From contig JBAOKB010000144.1 of the NCBI GenBank assembly GCA_037044905.1, positions 1 through 64,000 on the forward strand: a stretch of 64,000 nt of DNA. Reading direction: 5' to 3'. Shown in pieces: positions 19,368 to 30,739 of the stretch. The notes under the pieces were generated by a model. The model had not been told where the DNA came from, did no database searches, and was given only the letters and a program-made list of their open reading frames with translations. A program made the position numbers and the translations under genes. Numbering within the stretch: position 1 is the first letter of the stretch; the number at the start of each line of letters is the position of its first letter. Source of the DNA: Hortaea werneckii. Lineage: Eukaryota; Ascomycota; Dothideomycetes; Mycosphaerellales; Teratosphaeriaceae.

Positions 19368-21134
19368 CTAAATTTTGCGCTTAGCAATGGACCTTAGGCT
19401 TTGTTTGAGCTTGCCTCTTGTAGCAGCCAAAGAGGCCTTGTTCTGTGGGTTAGTAGGCTGAGCTAAAGACCCAACAGCGTCTTGGAAGATTTTTGCTAAT
19501 GTGCTCCCTATGGCGAGAGCTTGCAGGTCGAAGTCAAGGAAATACAACTTCATCCCCTCGAACACTCGCTCCTCGACTTTGACGCGAACGATGTGATGAA
19601 GGAGTTTCATAGTACTCCCTGCCGGCTGCGGATTGAAAAGACATTGTAAACAATGCGCACCCATGTGCTCATCTTTAGGAGTCTCGCAGACGTCGAATCC
19701 AACCTCAAACTCAGAGCTTGTCCCCAACATGATGATGAAACTTTCGCTGTCGTAGAGCCGACGAACCACGATCGCTGCTGCAAGCGAATGCGCCTTCTTG
19801 CTCATCTTGAACCGGAGAGGGACTCTGCTCCAAGGCTGAGGTTGAGGCTGTCGGACAACTCTCTCTTCTCCCATGTGGAGCACTTCTTGCAACTGATACT
19901 CCGCTAGCTCAGGGTACTCGGAACTAAGGCTCAAGCTTCGAATATGGAAGAGATGTAGCGGGTAGAGCGTTCGCGTTGCGTACTGTGGAAACGTTTGGCG
20001 GACGTAAATCTCGCGAGACTGCCCTGGTCTCGATACTGATGCAAGCTGGTGGCAGAAGACTCGAGCGTACTGCTCCGAGCCAATATCCAGCTTCACGAGG
20101 TATACGGCGAGCCAATCGTTGAAACCACGATCTGGGACAGGGCATTGCATAGCGGCGACAAAGACCCCATCATTTCTTTTTGTCATCGGTAGCGTAAGAC
20201 GAAGGCCGCGCGCAGACATGAAAGATGGTGTTTGGTCCGACTGTGCAGTGTATGCTACCGTGGCTCCGGTGCTTCGAAAATCCGCTGGGCTATCGGCAAG
20301 CAAGCCGTGATACTTTTCACCACTATCTTTTTCAGGAGCCTCCTTGACCCATGCAAAGATAGTCTGATCCTCATTAATACGCATGATCTCTTCTTGGAGT
20401 CGCAAGAAGGCGCGCCTGCTGCCTTCGCCGTAAAGCATCGTCATATTAACGTCAAAAAGCCCGATCAAGGAGTAAGCTTGATCTTCCTCGCGAGTTGTTC
20501 GACGCTTGGAAGCCCAGAACATGCGCTGTGCAATGCTTGCATCCTGCACCGGGACAGACCCGTTCAAGTACTCACTGTCAATGCCGGTGATTTGAGCAAT
20601 CTCGTGGCAGAGCTCGTCCTTTGTTCCCAGACTCGTCCAGTCACTAGAGAAAAACTGAACGTACGCTGGAGCAAGAAGTTCCTGCAAAGTCCATCCTCTC
20701 AACCACCACCTTGCTTGACTAAGGCAGTCTCGGTCTGTCTCTGAGGAGCCGACATCTGCCAAAAAGGCATAGCATTTCTGAGCAGTGGCATAGTAGGAGT
20801 ACATAGAGTTGATGGCCTCGCTAAGCTCCACAGAGCTTGTCTTGTCGATGCAGCAAGTGTCAATCCACAGGTAACCGTATCCATCAAGCATGGCCACCTT
20901 AATCGCATCCTGTACCTTTCCATAAGCGGGCTTGGTAGCGGCAGTGCCATTTTTGATGTCGGCGAAAAGAACTTCATCATCCGGATTCCTGGACCAGGTG
21001 TGGGAAAGCACAGCAAATGGTGGGATGTCTTCGCCCCAGACTTGGATCAGCTGCAATTGTTGTTTCCCCGGAAGGTATGGACCAGTCTTTAGCAGACGCA
21101 TGTTCACTGATCTGCTTGCAACATGTGGTCTCAC
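19368..21134 (-). CDS. HET-domain protein (heterokaryon incompatibility type)
   Basis: Single-exon frame of 588 codons. The HET domain covers roughly residues 38-165 with its usual blocks: FAVLSHTWSR, then GYGYLWIDTCCIDK, then YYATAQKCYAFLADV, then WWLRGWTLQELLAP. The start is probably Met12 (MRLLKT, position 21101), because most members begin MRLLN; the longer frame adds MRPHVASRSVN. After the domain the protein continues with DQAYSLIGLFDVNMTMLYGEG and a poorly conserved C-terminal half ending in basic residues. HET proteins act in allorecognition and programmed cell death on contact of unlike hyphae; which partner this one senses cannot be told. No NACHT, WD40 or ankyrin repeats are present. 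HET genes are often found in variable subtelomeric regions, as here. Confidence 0.92.
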   Translation of the reverse strand: MRPHVASRSVNMRLLKTGPYLPGKQQLQLIQVWGEDIPPFAVLSHTWSRNPDDEVLFADIKNGTAATKPAYGKVQDAIKVAMLDGYGYLWIDTCCIDKTSSVELSEAINSMYSYYATAQKCYAFLADVGSSETDRDCLSQARWWLRGWTLQELLAPAYVQFFSSDWTSLGTKDELCHEIAQITGIDSEYLNGSVPVQDASIAQRMFWASKRRTTREEDQAYSLIGLFDVNMTMLYGEGSRRAFLRLQEEIMRINEDQTIFAWVKEAPEKDSGEKYHGLLADSPADFRSTGATVAYTAQSDQTPSFMSARGLRLTLPMTKRNDGVFVAAMQCPVPDRGFNDWLAVYLVKLDIGSEQYARVFCHQLASVSRPGQSREIYVRQTFPQYATRTLYPLHLFHIRSLSLSSEYPELAEYQLQEVLHMGEERVVRQPQPQPWSRVPLRFKMSKKAHSLAAAIVVRRLYDSESFIIMLGTSSEFEVGFDVCETPKDEHMGAHCLQCLFNPQPAGSTMKLLHHIVRVKVEERVFEGMKLYFLDFDLQALAIGSTLAKIFQDAVGSLAQPTNPQNKASLAATRGKLKQSLRSIAKRKI

Positions 21135-21571
21135 GATGGCCGATGAGCGCGCAAGTCTTACGCCAATTTTTGTAACACTGGACTTAAGCGTTCAGCTGAT
21201 GGGGCTGTGGAATGCTTTTCGGACCCCACGCTAATGACTGCGGCCAGATGAAAATAGTCGCCCATGCAGCCACAAAGGGTCATAAAGTAGTTGGCTCGCT
21301 TAGCCGGTTGCCTGTAGTGTTTTGTGATTGGCTTGTCTTGTCACGCCTCATGTAGGCTGCGGCCGACAAATGCATTGCCTGCCCCTACGCACAGGTTCCG
21401 GTGAAGAAAGGGGCGCAGATCCACGCTTCAATTCGCTAATATACGCTTTTCATGTCCAGGCACTTTATTACTAATTTGTTGACCGATGCTTTCTTGCTTT
21501 TTCCATGCAGTATCGTTCGAAGAAAATTCGTACAGGAACAAACGACCTCATCAAATGCCCACTATTGCAAG

Positions 21572-22131
21572 ATGAATGTTACCTCTACTGAATTCCGGGA
21601 GTATATGGAACCCAAGTCGCCAAAGCAGCCTGCTAGGCTGGAACAAGGGTAAGACGCCGCCACCTCAACATCTTGCCAAGTACTGACAAAAGACAGCATG
21701 GAATACCAACGTCCACCTCAAGAACCACAACGAATACACGCCCCGACTACCGTACTGCACGAATCCAGCCCGACCATGATCACTCCACTCTCAAGACTGG
21801 GTCCACGGCCAGAGCAAACCGATTGTCCTTATTGCGAGAAAGTAGTGGAGACCGAGGTCCAAGAGATTGACGCTGAAAACAGCTGGCAAGTGTCTTCTTC
21901 CATGTGTTGGTGGGAAAGAAAACAAGTTAATTCTTCAAAAGCTTGATACAACTCCTGATATGTCTTGTCTGCTGCCCGCTTTTGCTTTGTTATACCACCG
22001 ACAAGGACATTATTCATATTTGTAAATCGTGCAAGCGGCAACTGACCGTCAAGCGACACGGTTCCAACGAAGTTACAGTGGTTGCGTCTGCCGGGCTAGG
22101 GCAGGCTAGGGTTCCATCCGCTTATCAGTGA
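21572..22131 (+). CDS. LITAF-domain protein (3 exons, one GC-AG intron)
   Basis: Exons 21572-21648, 21697-21885 and 21942-22131 give 151 aa in frame. Intron 1 is GTAAGA with a TACTGAC branch. Intron 2 (21886-21941) only keeps the frame with a GCAAGT donor, a strong match to the GC-AG class. The LITAF-like zinc ribbon is split by a membrane-inserted segment: C69-P-Y-C72, hydrophobic LIQLLICLVCCPLLLCY (90-106), then H114-I-C116-K-S-C119, the family HxCxxC signature. The N-terminal 65 residues are Pro-rich and probably disordered. LITAF proteins sit on the cytosolic face of late endosomes or the plasma membrane. A longer frame starts at 21452, but the Met at 21572 looks more natural. Confidence 0.8.
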
Positions 22132-22389
22132 CGGTACAGCCCACGGCGTGCTACTAGAGAACTTCCTTCTGGCTCTTTAACGTCTTGGTAGCAAGATGCA
22201 TGCTCAGGCAACAGAATGCCGTAATAGATAGGAAACGATCTGCTCCGAAGCGGTAGCATGCGAGATCGAGTGCGGGTCGTATGTATGATTGTACAATGCC
22301 GACAAACTATTGATCACAGTTATGAGCTATTCTTGTGCACAGGATTTGCGAATGATAGTAACATTATTGGTCGCGGTCCCATCAATTGG

Positions 22390-23933
22390 TCAGATTGGGT
22401 ACATAGGCAACTTATATGCATCCTCTGCCTTGTTCTGAGCACTCGCAAGTTTCAACAGGGTGCTCCCATACCCGTAAGAGAACGCACGATACAGCTGACG
22501 CAATGACCATAAAGCGAATCGAGATTCTGGCACGAAGATGTTTTGCGCGCGACCACCAAACGGAATCTTGCCCTCCTCGTGAACATACGGGTCGAATACG
22601 CGCTTGTACGCTGCAAAAGCGGCTTGCGGATCTGTCGGATTGGACGCCAGCTTGCCAGCAAGGATGTACGACCCGATCAGCGCCATACTAGTCCCCCTGC
22701 CCTGTCAATGGAGTTGGGCAGTAAGCAGCATCGCCGACCAGAGCGCAGCGCCCAACATGCCAGGTAGGGAGTTTAATCTGAGCCAAGCGGGTGAAGTGCC
22801 AATCGTTGCATTCATACATGCCTCGGACGACGAGGTCTTTGATTCCTCTCATGTTGTCGTGTAGGGCCTCTAAGTTCGACTGCTGCTGCTCTCGAGTGGC
22901 AAGGTTGCCGCTTGTATCCAGCTTATCTAGCTCTGTGCTGGTTGGTGTTGTCGTAATAAAGTAGCCCGTTTGGCGTGCGCCTTGTCGGTCGATTGGACGA
23001 AGCCAAAGCGCACGTCCTCGACCACCTTGCTGTAGGCGCGAATAGGATCTTCGGTCTTCTTCCTCCACACTCATGGAAAAGTAGGCTGCGTAGGTGTTTG
23101 TAGGACTGTACGCAGTTTTCAGGGTCTCGCTGGGAAACGCCAGTTTGCGCACGCGTGAACCTACGCCATCAGCCCCGATGACCACTGAGTATGGCTCGAC
23201 CTGCTGCCGATCCGACAACACGGCATCCACTCTGTCAGGATACTGCTCGAGGCCGCTTATGGTGCACCTACAAGAATGTTGGTCAGCATCAGTCGAGCAC
23301 TTTGAAGACTGCGACGTACCCGTATCTGAACTTAGCATGCTTCTCTTTGGCGGCCTTAGCAAGCATCTTGTTCAGCGTGCCTCTCATGATCTATGCCATA
23401 TCAGCCAAGCATCTGTTTCATGCTTCCAATGCTCTACCCACCTCAAGCTCGTTGGTTGGTGAAAAAACTCTCTGTTGATCTACGCTCTCATGCTGTGCGA
23501 CGTTGAAACCGAGCAATGAACCGATCTGCTTTCCTTCGTCGTCCAGCAACGCAAATCCTGTCTCGCCTGTCGTATTGGCCTTTATCTTGTTTAAGATGTC
23601 CATTCGCTTGACTACATCTACAGCCCGATTGGTTATATCGATACCTTGGCCATAAGGCGGCCTTGTTGAGCGCTCGCTCACAGTTACATCAAAACCCGCT
23701 TTGGCCAGGAAGTAGGCTGTCGTGCATCCAGCCGGCCCTCCGCCGACTATTAGCGCACGAGGCGGCGCTTGCGACGTGACGGACGTGGCGAAACTGCGTG
23801 ATTTGCCATCGTGCCAGGAATTCCGCCGGTCTTGCCGTGCTGCTTGGCTGAAGAAAGGTGGTCTCGGCCGTTGAGGATGATCGTACTGTCTGAAGATGTG
23901 GCCAAGCACTGGGTTACGGCCCGCATGCGGCAT
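22390..23933 (-). CDS. FAD-dependent aromatic-type monooxygenase, 3 exons, with one probable sequencing frameshift
   Basis: Exons 23442-23933, 23320-23390 and 23267 downwards join in frame. Class A flavin monooxygenase motifs are complete: GGGPAG at 64-69 with VTVSER closing the first beta-alpha-beta unit, the DG motif VVIGADGVGSRVRK, and the GD motif CALVGDAAYCPTPLTGQG. At 22693-22697 a run of five C breaks the frame within the GD block; with four C the chain would read on directly into TSMALIGSYILAGKL and end at 22390 (YPI). A homopolymer indel in a Nanopore-based assembly is the likely cause, though a real null allele is possible. The 60 residues before the dinucleotide fold are Arg-rich and could be a targeting peptide or a mis-set start. 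Substrate unknown; it lies 405 bp downstream of a co-oriented transporter gene. Confidence 0.85.
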
Positions 23934-24338
23934 GGCAATAGCTTACTCTGGGGGTGCGCGCTCGCGTGCGGAGCACTGCGGATGCTGAAAAGAGGCGATG
24001 CCGTAGTGGTCGATATAGAGTTGACTAAAGGTCGCAGTACGATCGCTGATATGGATTTTGTACATTGCATTAGAAGTGGCGATGATGGACAATAAAGCGC
24101 ACGCGAATCAGTTGAATCGCGTGCTGAATGGATTATGGACTTTCCAAACTCCGTTGTAGACATTTGCAAAACCCGAGAGGTTCCGATGCAACTTTGGAAC
24201 GTGACCAACTTCCGCTGCCGCATGCCGGGGTATTATTAGGACATGACACCAGTCTTCTCTCATTCCCATACGTATTGAGCTGCCAATCTGAACGCTCATC
24301 GCATACTGATGACAGCAGTGTCCCATGACTCTTGCTAT

Positions 24339-26161
24339 TCAGTTCTCGGCGTGGAAAACGTCCTGCTCCCGCTTTTCCAACATTTTCCCCGGCTTAACTT
24401 TGTGTAACTCTTCCGCTGTCTCAACCTCGAATCTCTCGGGGCGCTTGCTTGACGTGGCTTCTCTATCAAAACAGACGAAGACGTGCTTCCCTTCGGCGAA
24501 GTATCGATCGAGGTCTTCCAGACGTCGGTTTGCCGTTTCTGGATAGAAGAGGTATACGATGGGCACAAACAAGGCGTTCAAGACAGCCCAGATAATGTAG
24601 AACTTCCAACCAATGTTGTCAATACCGATTGGGGTGACAAGCACAACTACAATCAATCAGTGTTTGCTCTTAAATCACCCAATGTCGTCGAAAGACTTAC
24701 CCATGAAGTTGACAATCCAATTCGTCGCCACACCCAGTCCCGTAGCTTTTGCTCGCATGGTTAAGGATACAATCTCGGTGGGATATAACCAAGAGCAACC
24801 CATCCAGCCGAAGCCAAAGAAAGAAAAGAATGTGAAGAAGAATGCGATAGATGCCGAGGCCCAGACTTCTCGTTCGGCGTCGTTGCTAGCGGTCTCACTT
24901 TGCGAAAGCAGCGCAGCAATCAAAACGAAAGACACCGCCATCCCAGCGGCTCCAGTGATCAGCATTTTTCGTCTGCCAAGCCGCTCGACGAACAATAAGG
25001 CGAGCGCGGTGAAGAACAGATATTGCACAGAATTGCAAGCAGTCAGAAGCCGTGAGGTCTCGGTGTCCAGATTGACGGATTCAATCAAAAGAGTAGGTAG
25101 GTAGTAACTGGTCACGTTGATTCCAGTACCTTGCTGCATTGCGAAACAAGCGATACCCAGGGTCATACGCTGCAGTGTGCCGGTGCCGCCTTTGTTCGAT
25201 GTCTTCCCGCTGAAAAGCTCGCGCCAAGTCGGCGCATTCTCTCGTTCGTAGTCGACGGCCCACCTGATATCGTTGACTAGAAGCGTGACTTCGGGATCAT
25301 CTATGTCCCGGTCTTCGATCAATGCAGTGATCTCGGCGGCCTCTGCTTCCCGATTTTGGCCCATTAGCCATCTGGAGTCGAAGATTAGTCTGAGCGGAGG
25401 AAGATTTGATCAGCAAGTACGTCGACCTTACCTCGGTGACTCAGGTAGCCAAGGGACAGTCGCATAGAGTATGATGATGAACACAAACTGAATCGCAAGT
25501 GGGACCCTCCAAGCCACACTTCCACCAGCAAAAGACATGCCATAGTCTGTATCCTTGTTAGCATTGGAGACTCAATTCCAACTTCTGTGCGACGTACTAA
25601 TCCAGTTGACCAGGGAAAAACCGGCGATGTTCATAACACACTCGACGACGACTAGGAATCCTCGCCAACTCGACTTGGCAGAGTCTGCTTGCCAGACCGG
25701 AGCCGTAGATGTGTTCAGCCCGTTTCCAACGCCAGTCACAATCCTGCCAACCATCATCTGTGCCAGCGAAAATGAGCTTGTCTGCAGGATTGCGCCAATA
25801 GCCATAATGGTAGTGCCGATCATGATGGTTAGCTTTCGTCCCCAACGATCACCGTATCCGGCGGCGACGATAGCACCCAAGAAGCATCCGATATTGTAGA
25901 TAGCTGTTGTGATGCTAATGAGCTCCGACTTGCCAGCAATACCGTGAAGCTGCAAGAAATCATCTGATACAATCACACCGCCTACAGAGCAAGGGAATTA
26001 GCCGAGTCTCTTTCAAAGACATTCCATAGCCGCTCGAACATACTGAAGACGCCCTGGTCGTAACCAAACAAAGTCATATCCGTCGCGCATGCGACAGTCA
26101 GCCATGCTGTGAGAGCGGTACCCCTCAGGCCGAAGTAGGGCTTTGAGGAATCCATAACCAT
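24339..26161 (-). CDS. MFS sugar-porter family transporter (5 exons)
   Basis: Exons 26044-26161, 25598-25981, 25432-25546, 24701-25371 and 24339-24646 join in frame to 531 aa. Introns have GTATGT, GTACGT, GTAAGG and GTAAGT donors; the second has a GCTAACA branch site. Family signatures are all present: GYDQGVFSG in the first helix, GDRWGRK between helices 2 and 3, VGRIVTGVGNG, PESPRWLM before the central loop, QQGTGIN in helix 7, VERLGRR, and PETANRRLEDLD at the C-terminus. This places it in the proton-coupled sugar/polyol/quinate porter family in the plasma membrane. The substrate cannot be told. It is upstream of and co-oriented with the FAD monooxygenase, which hints at joint uptake and breakdown of one compound, an inference. 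Confidence 0.92.
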
Positions 26162-27220
26162 AGCGGTATAAGGTCAGTTGGACGAGATACGGTTCACATG
26201 TGAAAAATGAAAATCTGTACGCATCCCACTCGCGTTTGCTTATAACACATGCATTCGTCTCGTCCATTCAACGCTTGCAACACTGCAACGCTCTATTGCA
26301 ACTTCTCCACTGTGGGTATCCATTCTCCGTGGGGCGACTTGTTCCCCCAAAGGTGGGGAGTTATGGAGCTGACCCACCAACTTTTTGCACCGACCATTGT
26401 GGAGTTCAGTATGATGATTCCCTTCCAGACGAAGCCGCACGATGGAATTGGACGAAGAAGGTCAAGCTTTCGGTTGCCAAGCCCCATGAGCTCAAATTCT
26501 ATGCATGGTTTTAGCCGCCAGCTCGCAAGCGGTTTCTCATCTCAGCGAAGCCGGGCCATGTGATAGGCGGCCGCCGGGCTCTGACGATGTCAAGATGATT
26601 CAACAAGCGCCGCTTTCGACCATAGTACACTTATCTCGGCGGAACACTTTCGATAATGTTACTAGGCCAAGAAAAGTTGCTCAGGTCAGAGGTCCACATC
26701 TGCTTTTACCCAATACCTCCTAAGAAGGCAGCATTCCACAGCCAAAATCTCCGGACTGTCTATCTCGCTTCATCGACCACGCCTTACGGATGGGTGACGG
26801 GTAAAAAGATCGCGAGGTGATGACCTGACACCTGAAGAGCAGAGCCTGTTGTTGAATAATTTACAAACACATTGACCAAACCCTCACGCGCTGCTGTAGA
26901 CTCTGCTTTGAAGCCCACTCGGAGGCGCTATGTTGTCGCTAGGAAAGTATTCGACTTCACGGATGGAGAGCTCGGTTCACGACAACAGGACGCAAGATCC
27001 AATCGAATCGGCGGAGCACGCATCTCTCATTGGGACACAACATCACTGGTCGTGATAATCAGACCGAACCCCTTGGCTCGATGCGCTTTCGCCCTAAAGT
27101 CTGGCTTCAGATGCTTGTTGATCAATAAGGGCTGCTGACACCCTTACCCATTTCACAAATAGGTACCAAGGTCATTATCAGTCCTACTTGCGCTTATTAG
27201 AATAAACCAGATATACAGCC
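26162..27220. other. Intergenic, no supported gene
   Basis: About 1.06 kb between the transporter start and the ADA2 stop codon. Short overlapping frames at 26.2-27.1 kb carry no recognisable domain. Nothing else stands out. Confidence 0.5.
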
Positions 27221-28777
27221 TCATGTCTTTGCAGCATTTCCCAACCAACCCATATCACACATAAACTCAAAGACGCGCCCTCCTTTAGTGGTATCGATCT
27301 TGCTAATCTCCCTTACGTTCTTCTTTTTCAATTTACCATCGTTTTTCATCGCCTCGGCAAAGATCGCGTTCTTGATGGCCAAGTACGGCTTCGGTTGTAA
27401 CCGGCATTTACTGCATAAGTCTCGCTCAGATGGATCGAGAAGCTGCCAGTCAGGTGCATTCTCTTCATCCCATTTTGCTGGCGTGGTGCCAGGGATGGTC
27501 GGTACTGAGGGCATATTGGCTTTGTTGGGTGAAGTCTCGAATAGCGGGGTTGACTGGGTTTGCGTGCTGCCGTTCGGGCCAGTGCCGGTGGAAAGGCGGA
27601 CGGGCAGGTCTTTGGTGGTGTACTCTGTTACAGCTGCCGCAGTCTCAGGAGGTGCGGCTGGCTTGTTCGAACGACTGACACCATTCGGTAGGCGGTCGAA
27701 AGCGCCAAGGGCTTGGGTGCTCCGTGCGAGCCTGCTCGCTTTCTCGCCTTCATACTTCTCGCCCGCCGACAAGGTTGATATGCGCATCCGTCGCCACTCC
27801 TGTAATTGAGTGATGGCTTGTCTAAGATTTTGTTCCTTCTCGAGATCTTCCGAGAATTGGACAAAGTCTGGATGCGACATGATCCGAGCAAACGGCTTTA
27901 ACTTGTTGTGTAGGTCTCGCTGCTCTTTGGTTCGTTTCTTATCAATGGCCATGTTTTTCCGATAGTCGAGCAACCTATGATTGAAGATAACTCGTTTCCT
28001 GTCAGTCCGCGCGGTGAGCCGATCATTGTAAATGGTCATGACAGCCATCTTCAATTCAGTCTCAGGGTCGAATGTGCCTGTATCAACGTTGATGCCTTCG
28101 TCGGGACTGAATTGCATATGTTGGACAGCTTCCTCTGCTTCGTTGAAGTACTCGCTCTCAAACTCCAAACGACCCGGCATGAAGCCTGCGACCTCATGAC
28201 AGCTGGGCACGGAGGAGGTAGGCTTGGCGGGGGTAGGTGCAGTGGTTGCCGCCGCCGCAATCGCTTCCTTCCGCTCCTCCACCCGCCGTCGCTTACGAGC
28301 CTGGAATTCTTCACGGGGTATTGAGTCGCTGAGCCGTGTGTCGCCTGGGCTTGCACGTTCCGGAAGAGGAAAGTTTGGCGAGTCGACGTATGTGTTGATG
28401 TAGTGATCCCGTACTTCATCCTTCTCTCTGTATCCGCCGATGTGATCCGCTACATCGGCCCAGCTGCCCAAACCATACTGTTCCGCTCCTTCCAGCAACA
28501 AAAGCTCTTCATCTGCGCCCCAACCCTCGTCGAAGATGGGTATGCTGTGTGGTTCTATCACCTGATATGGATGGGTCCGTGCGTCGTGGTGGAGGTTCTG
28601 CTTGCCTTGTGCAAAACAGGGCACGCAAAGGTCGTACTCGGCGCATTGTTTTGAAGCACAACGAATGCGTACTGTGGAGGTGATGTCGTTGCTGCACACG
28701 TTGCAGATGTACTTCACTCCGCCGCCGGCTCCGCTGGCGTCGCGTGGTGCCCCCTTGGCTTTGGTGATCAGACCCAT
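27221..28777 (-). CDS. ada2: Transcriptional coactivator Ada2 (SAGA complex)
   Basis: Single exon, 518 aa from the Met at 28777 (the frame opens five codons earlier at 28792; fungal Ada2 proteins usually begin MGLI/MGVI, as here). A ZZ zinc finger lies at about 20-65 (YICNVCSND, IRCASKQCAEYDLCVPCF, HPYQVIE). A SANT domain follows at about 80-130 (WGADEELLLLEGAEQYG, GSWADVADHIG). A central ADA region contains ETELKMAVMTIYNDRLTART. A SWIRM domain closes the protein (LLDPSERDLCSKCRL, PKPYLAIKNAIF). Ada2 binds Gcn5 and stimulates its nucleosomal histone acetylation inside SAGA in the nucleus. Length and domain order match orthologues, so this is a core gene only 27 kb from the telomere. Confidence 0.96.
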   Translation of the reverse strand: MGLITKAKGAPRDASGAGGGVKYICNVCSNDITSTVRIRCASKQCAEYDLCVPCFAQGKQNLHHDARTHPYQVIEPHSIPIFDEGWGADEELLLLEGAEQYGLGSWADVADHIGGYREKDEVRDHYINTYVDSPNFPLPERASPGDTRLSDSIPREEFQARKRRRVEERKEAIAAAATTAPTPAKPTSSVPSCHEVAGFMPGRLEFESEYFNEAEEAVQHMQFSPDEGINVDTGTFDPETELKMAVMTIYNDRLTARTDRKRVIFNHRLLDYRKNMAIDKKRTKEQRDLHNKLKPFARIMSHPDFVQFSEDLEKEQNLRQAITQLQEWRRMRISTLSAGEKYEGEKASRLARSTQALGAFDRLPNGVSRSNKPAAPPETAAAVTEYTTKDLPVRLSTGTGPNGSTQTQSTPLFETSPNKANMPSVPTIPGTTPAKWDEENAPDWQLLDPSERDLCSKCRLQPKPYLAIKNAIFAEAMKNDGKLKKKNVREISKIDTTKGGRVFEFMCDMGWLGNAAKT

Positions 28778-30739
28778 GACCAGCAATCGCACGTGCGCAG
28801 GGCGCGTCCTTGAAAGAAATGATGCTGTAACTAGTCGTGTCGATGTGATGTCGGGTGGCGCATCCGTTTGCAGATGTATCTGGTTGTCATGTTTGGGGTG
28901 AATGGAGGTGCACAGATGGGTTCGGAGGCTCGGAGATAGCGGCTCGCGGACCGCTCGGCGATACCCGAATAATATGCCATACCTCTTACCACTACAGAGT
29001 ATCCCAAGGATGTAGGCGTCATGCTACAGCACATCGACTGGCATTTCTGCGACTTTTAAGCAGCCAAGCAACCTACACCTATTCCCGAGCTCACGCGAAG
29101 TAAGGGTTGTGTCTGATAGCTCTGGTGCCGCGTGCTGAGTGGCCAAGCAGGATCTCCCTTGCCGTTTTCTGTTTATATCCATGTCTGGCCCTCTACAGTC
29201 ACATTAATTCCACCTAAGGCTATGTCGATCCCTATATAGAATCGGACATTAGAAGACACACACCATAATAGAGAGATCAGGAACAGTTCAACTTGTGTCC
29301 CACTAGCGGCATAAGCCTCGGACTTGGAGGATTCAGGTGAACAAGCCCAAACGATGAGTGCTCGCTCGTCAAGGACAAATGGGGCGTGCTGAAGCAATCG
29401 AGCCGCCAGATTGAATATTCGACTGAAGGACTCCGCAGCTCAGCATCTAACATGCGAAGACTAAAGATCCCGTGCAGCGGTACCATTGGCGAGCCTGCTT
29501 ACAGTCATGCCAAAGCGGAGTCGAGCGTCTGCATTTCATTCGTTATAGAACGGAGCGAATCATGCTGCAGAGAAAGAATCGCAGCTCAGTCGAATGTTGT
29601 ACCCAAGGGACAAGTCCCGATATAGAGGTCAAGGACTTGGAGCGTGGCAAAGAGAGTCTCCTGCTGACCCATCAGAGAGTAAGACTCCTGCCAAAGTACA
29701 ATTGAGTATTGTGTGCGATCTAGACCACATCCTGACATCTTCTGTCCAATGATTCGCCAAGAAGGCTACCGCGCTACATGCTGGAAGACAGCATTCGAAG
29801 AGCTTAATCATGCTTCGGTCTCTGTGGCGATACCTGTGTGCATATAGAGCGTGGCACGTGGCGAGCTACCGCATCATCGGACCCGTCATTTGTAGAATGG
29901 GCAACATCAGATTTCGTGAAACTTTCTCGCTTTGGAAGTGCGCAGTCATAGCTGACGCCGCAATGAGGTAGAGATAATAAGTTTACTGTATGATCTTTAC
30001 GCGTCAACCCAAGCTGCGTCAGTTGGGAAAGGACAAGATGTGCCGGACGACCGTGCTGATGGTGCAAGTGTGGTCGAACACACGCCGAACGACGCGCGAC
30101 TGACGTTGATTGGGGGTATGCAGACCGCAGTGATAGTACCAAAATACAGCATCCTGAAACTTTCAACGTTCGTGTGCTTGTCGTGAGACCGTTGGAGTTC
30201 TGCGCTCGGGAGCAAAAGCCGAATTGAATCATCGTCAGCCTTACAACCGCACACGATGATGGGCGGGAGACCCGAGACCCTGCTCAGCCTCGGAAATCGT
30301 CTGTGCGCGTCGTCAGCACAGCCGCCCGAGTCTGAACCTTCTGGCGTTGGTCGTCGTGTACGGCAGGTAGACACTTCATGTTCCGCACTGGTGCATCTCC
30401 TCTGTTTACCTTATCCTCTCTGCTTGACCTGTCTATACATTCCCGATCCCGACGACCAAGACCTTGATCAGGTGATTTACTGACGCCGGACGTCGTGGTT
30501 CTGTGTGTGCGTGTGTGCGTGCGTGTGCGCGGGTGGGCCGAAGAGCATTGGATCCGGCACTTGGGCATTGGTGACGATTAGCAAGCAAGTGGGCGTTGCA
30601 CCTCAGCCTTACGTATCCCGCCGCATCCATCACCGCCCACCGCCGGCCTACATCCCCTCAGTCTCCGAACCGCCCCCGGGTCGACCACTTTCGAAACGGC
30701 GGAGTCACCTGCGTTTAGTGGTCGAGAACCTCCATCAAA
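28778..30739. other. Long divergent intergenic region with a GT/GC-rich microsatellite
   Basis: About 2 kb separate the divergent ADA2 and SCH9 starts. A TG/CG dinucleotide run lies at 30502-30530. The last 150 bp before SCH9 are C-rich and presumably 5' UTR. Short frames at 28.8-30.5 kb are not credible genes. No RNA gene was recognised. Confidence 0.5.

Noticed and set aside
22688..22700. A further intron to explain the frame change in the FAD monooxygenase
   Set aside because: The conserved GQG-TSMALIG block continues without any gap when one C is ignored, so there is no room for an intron.
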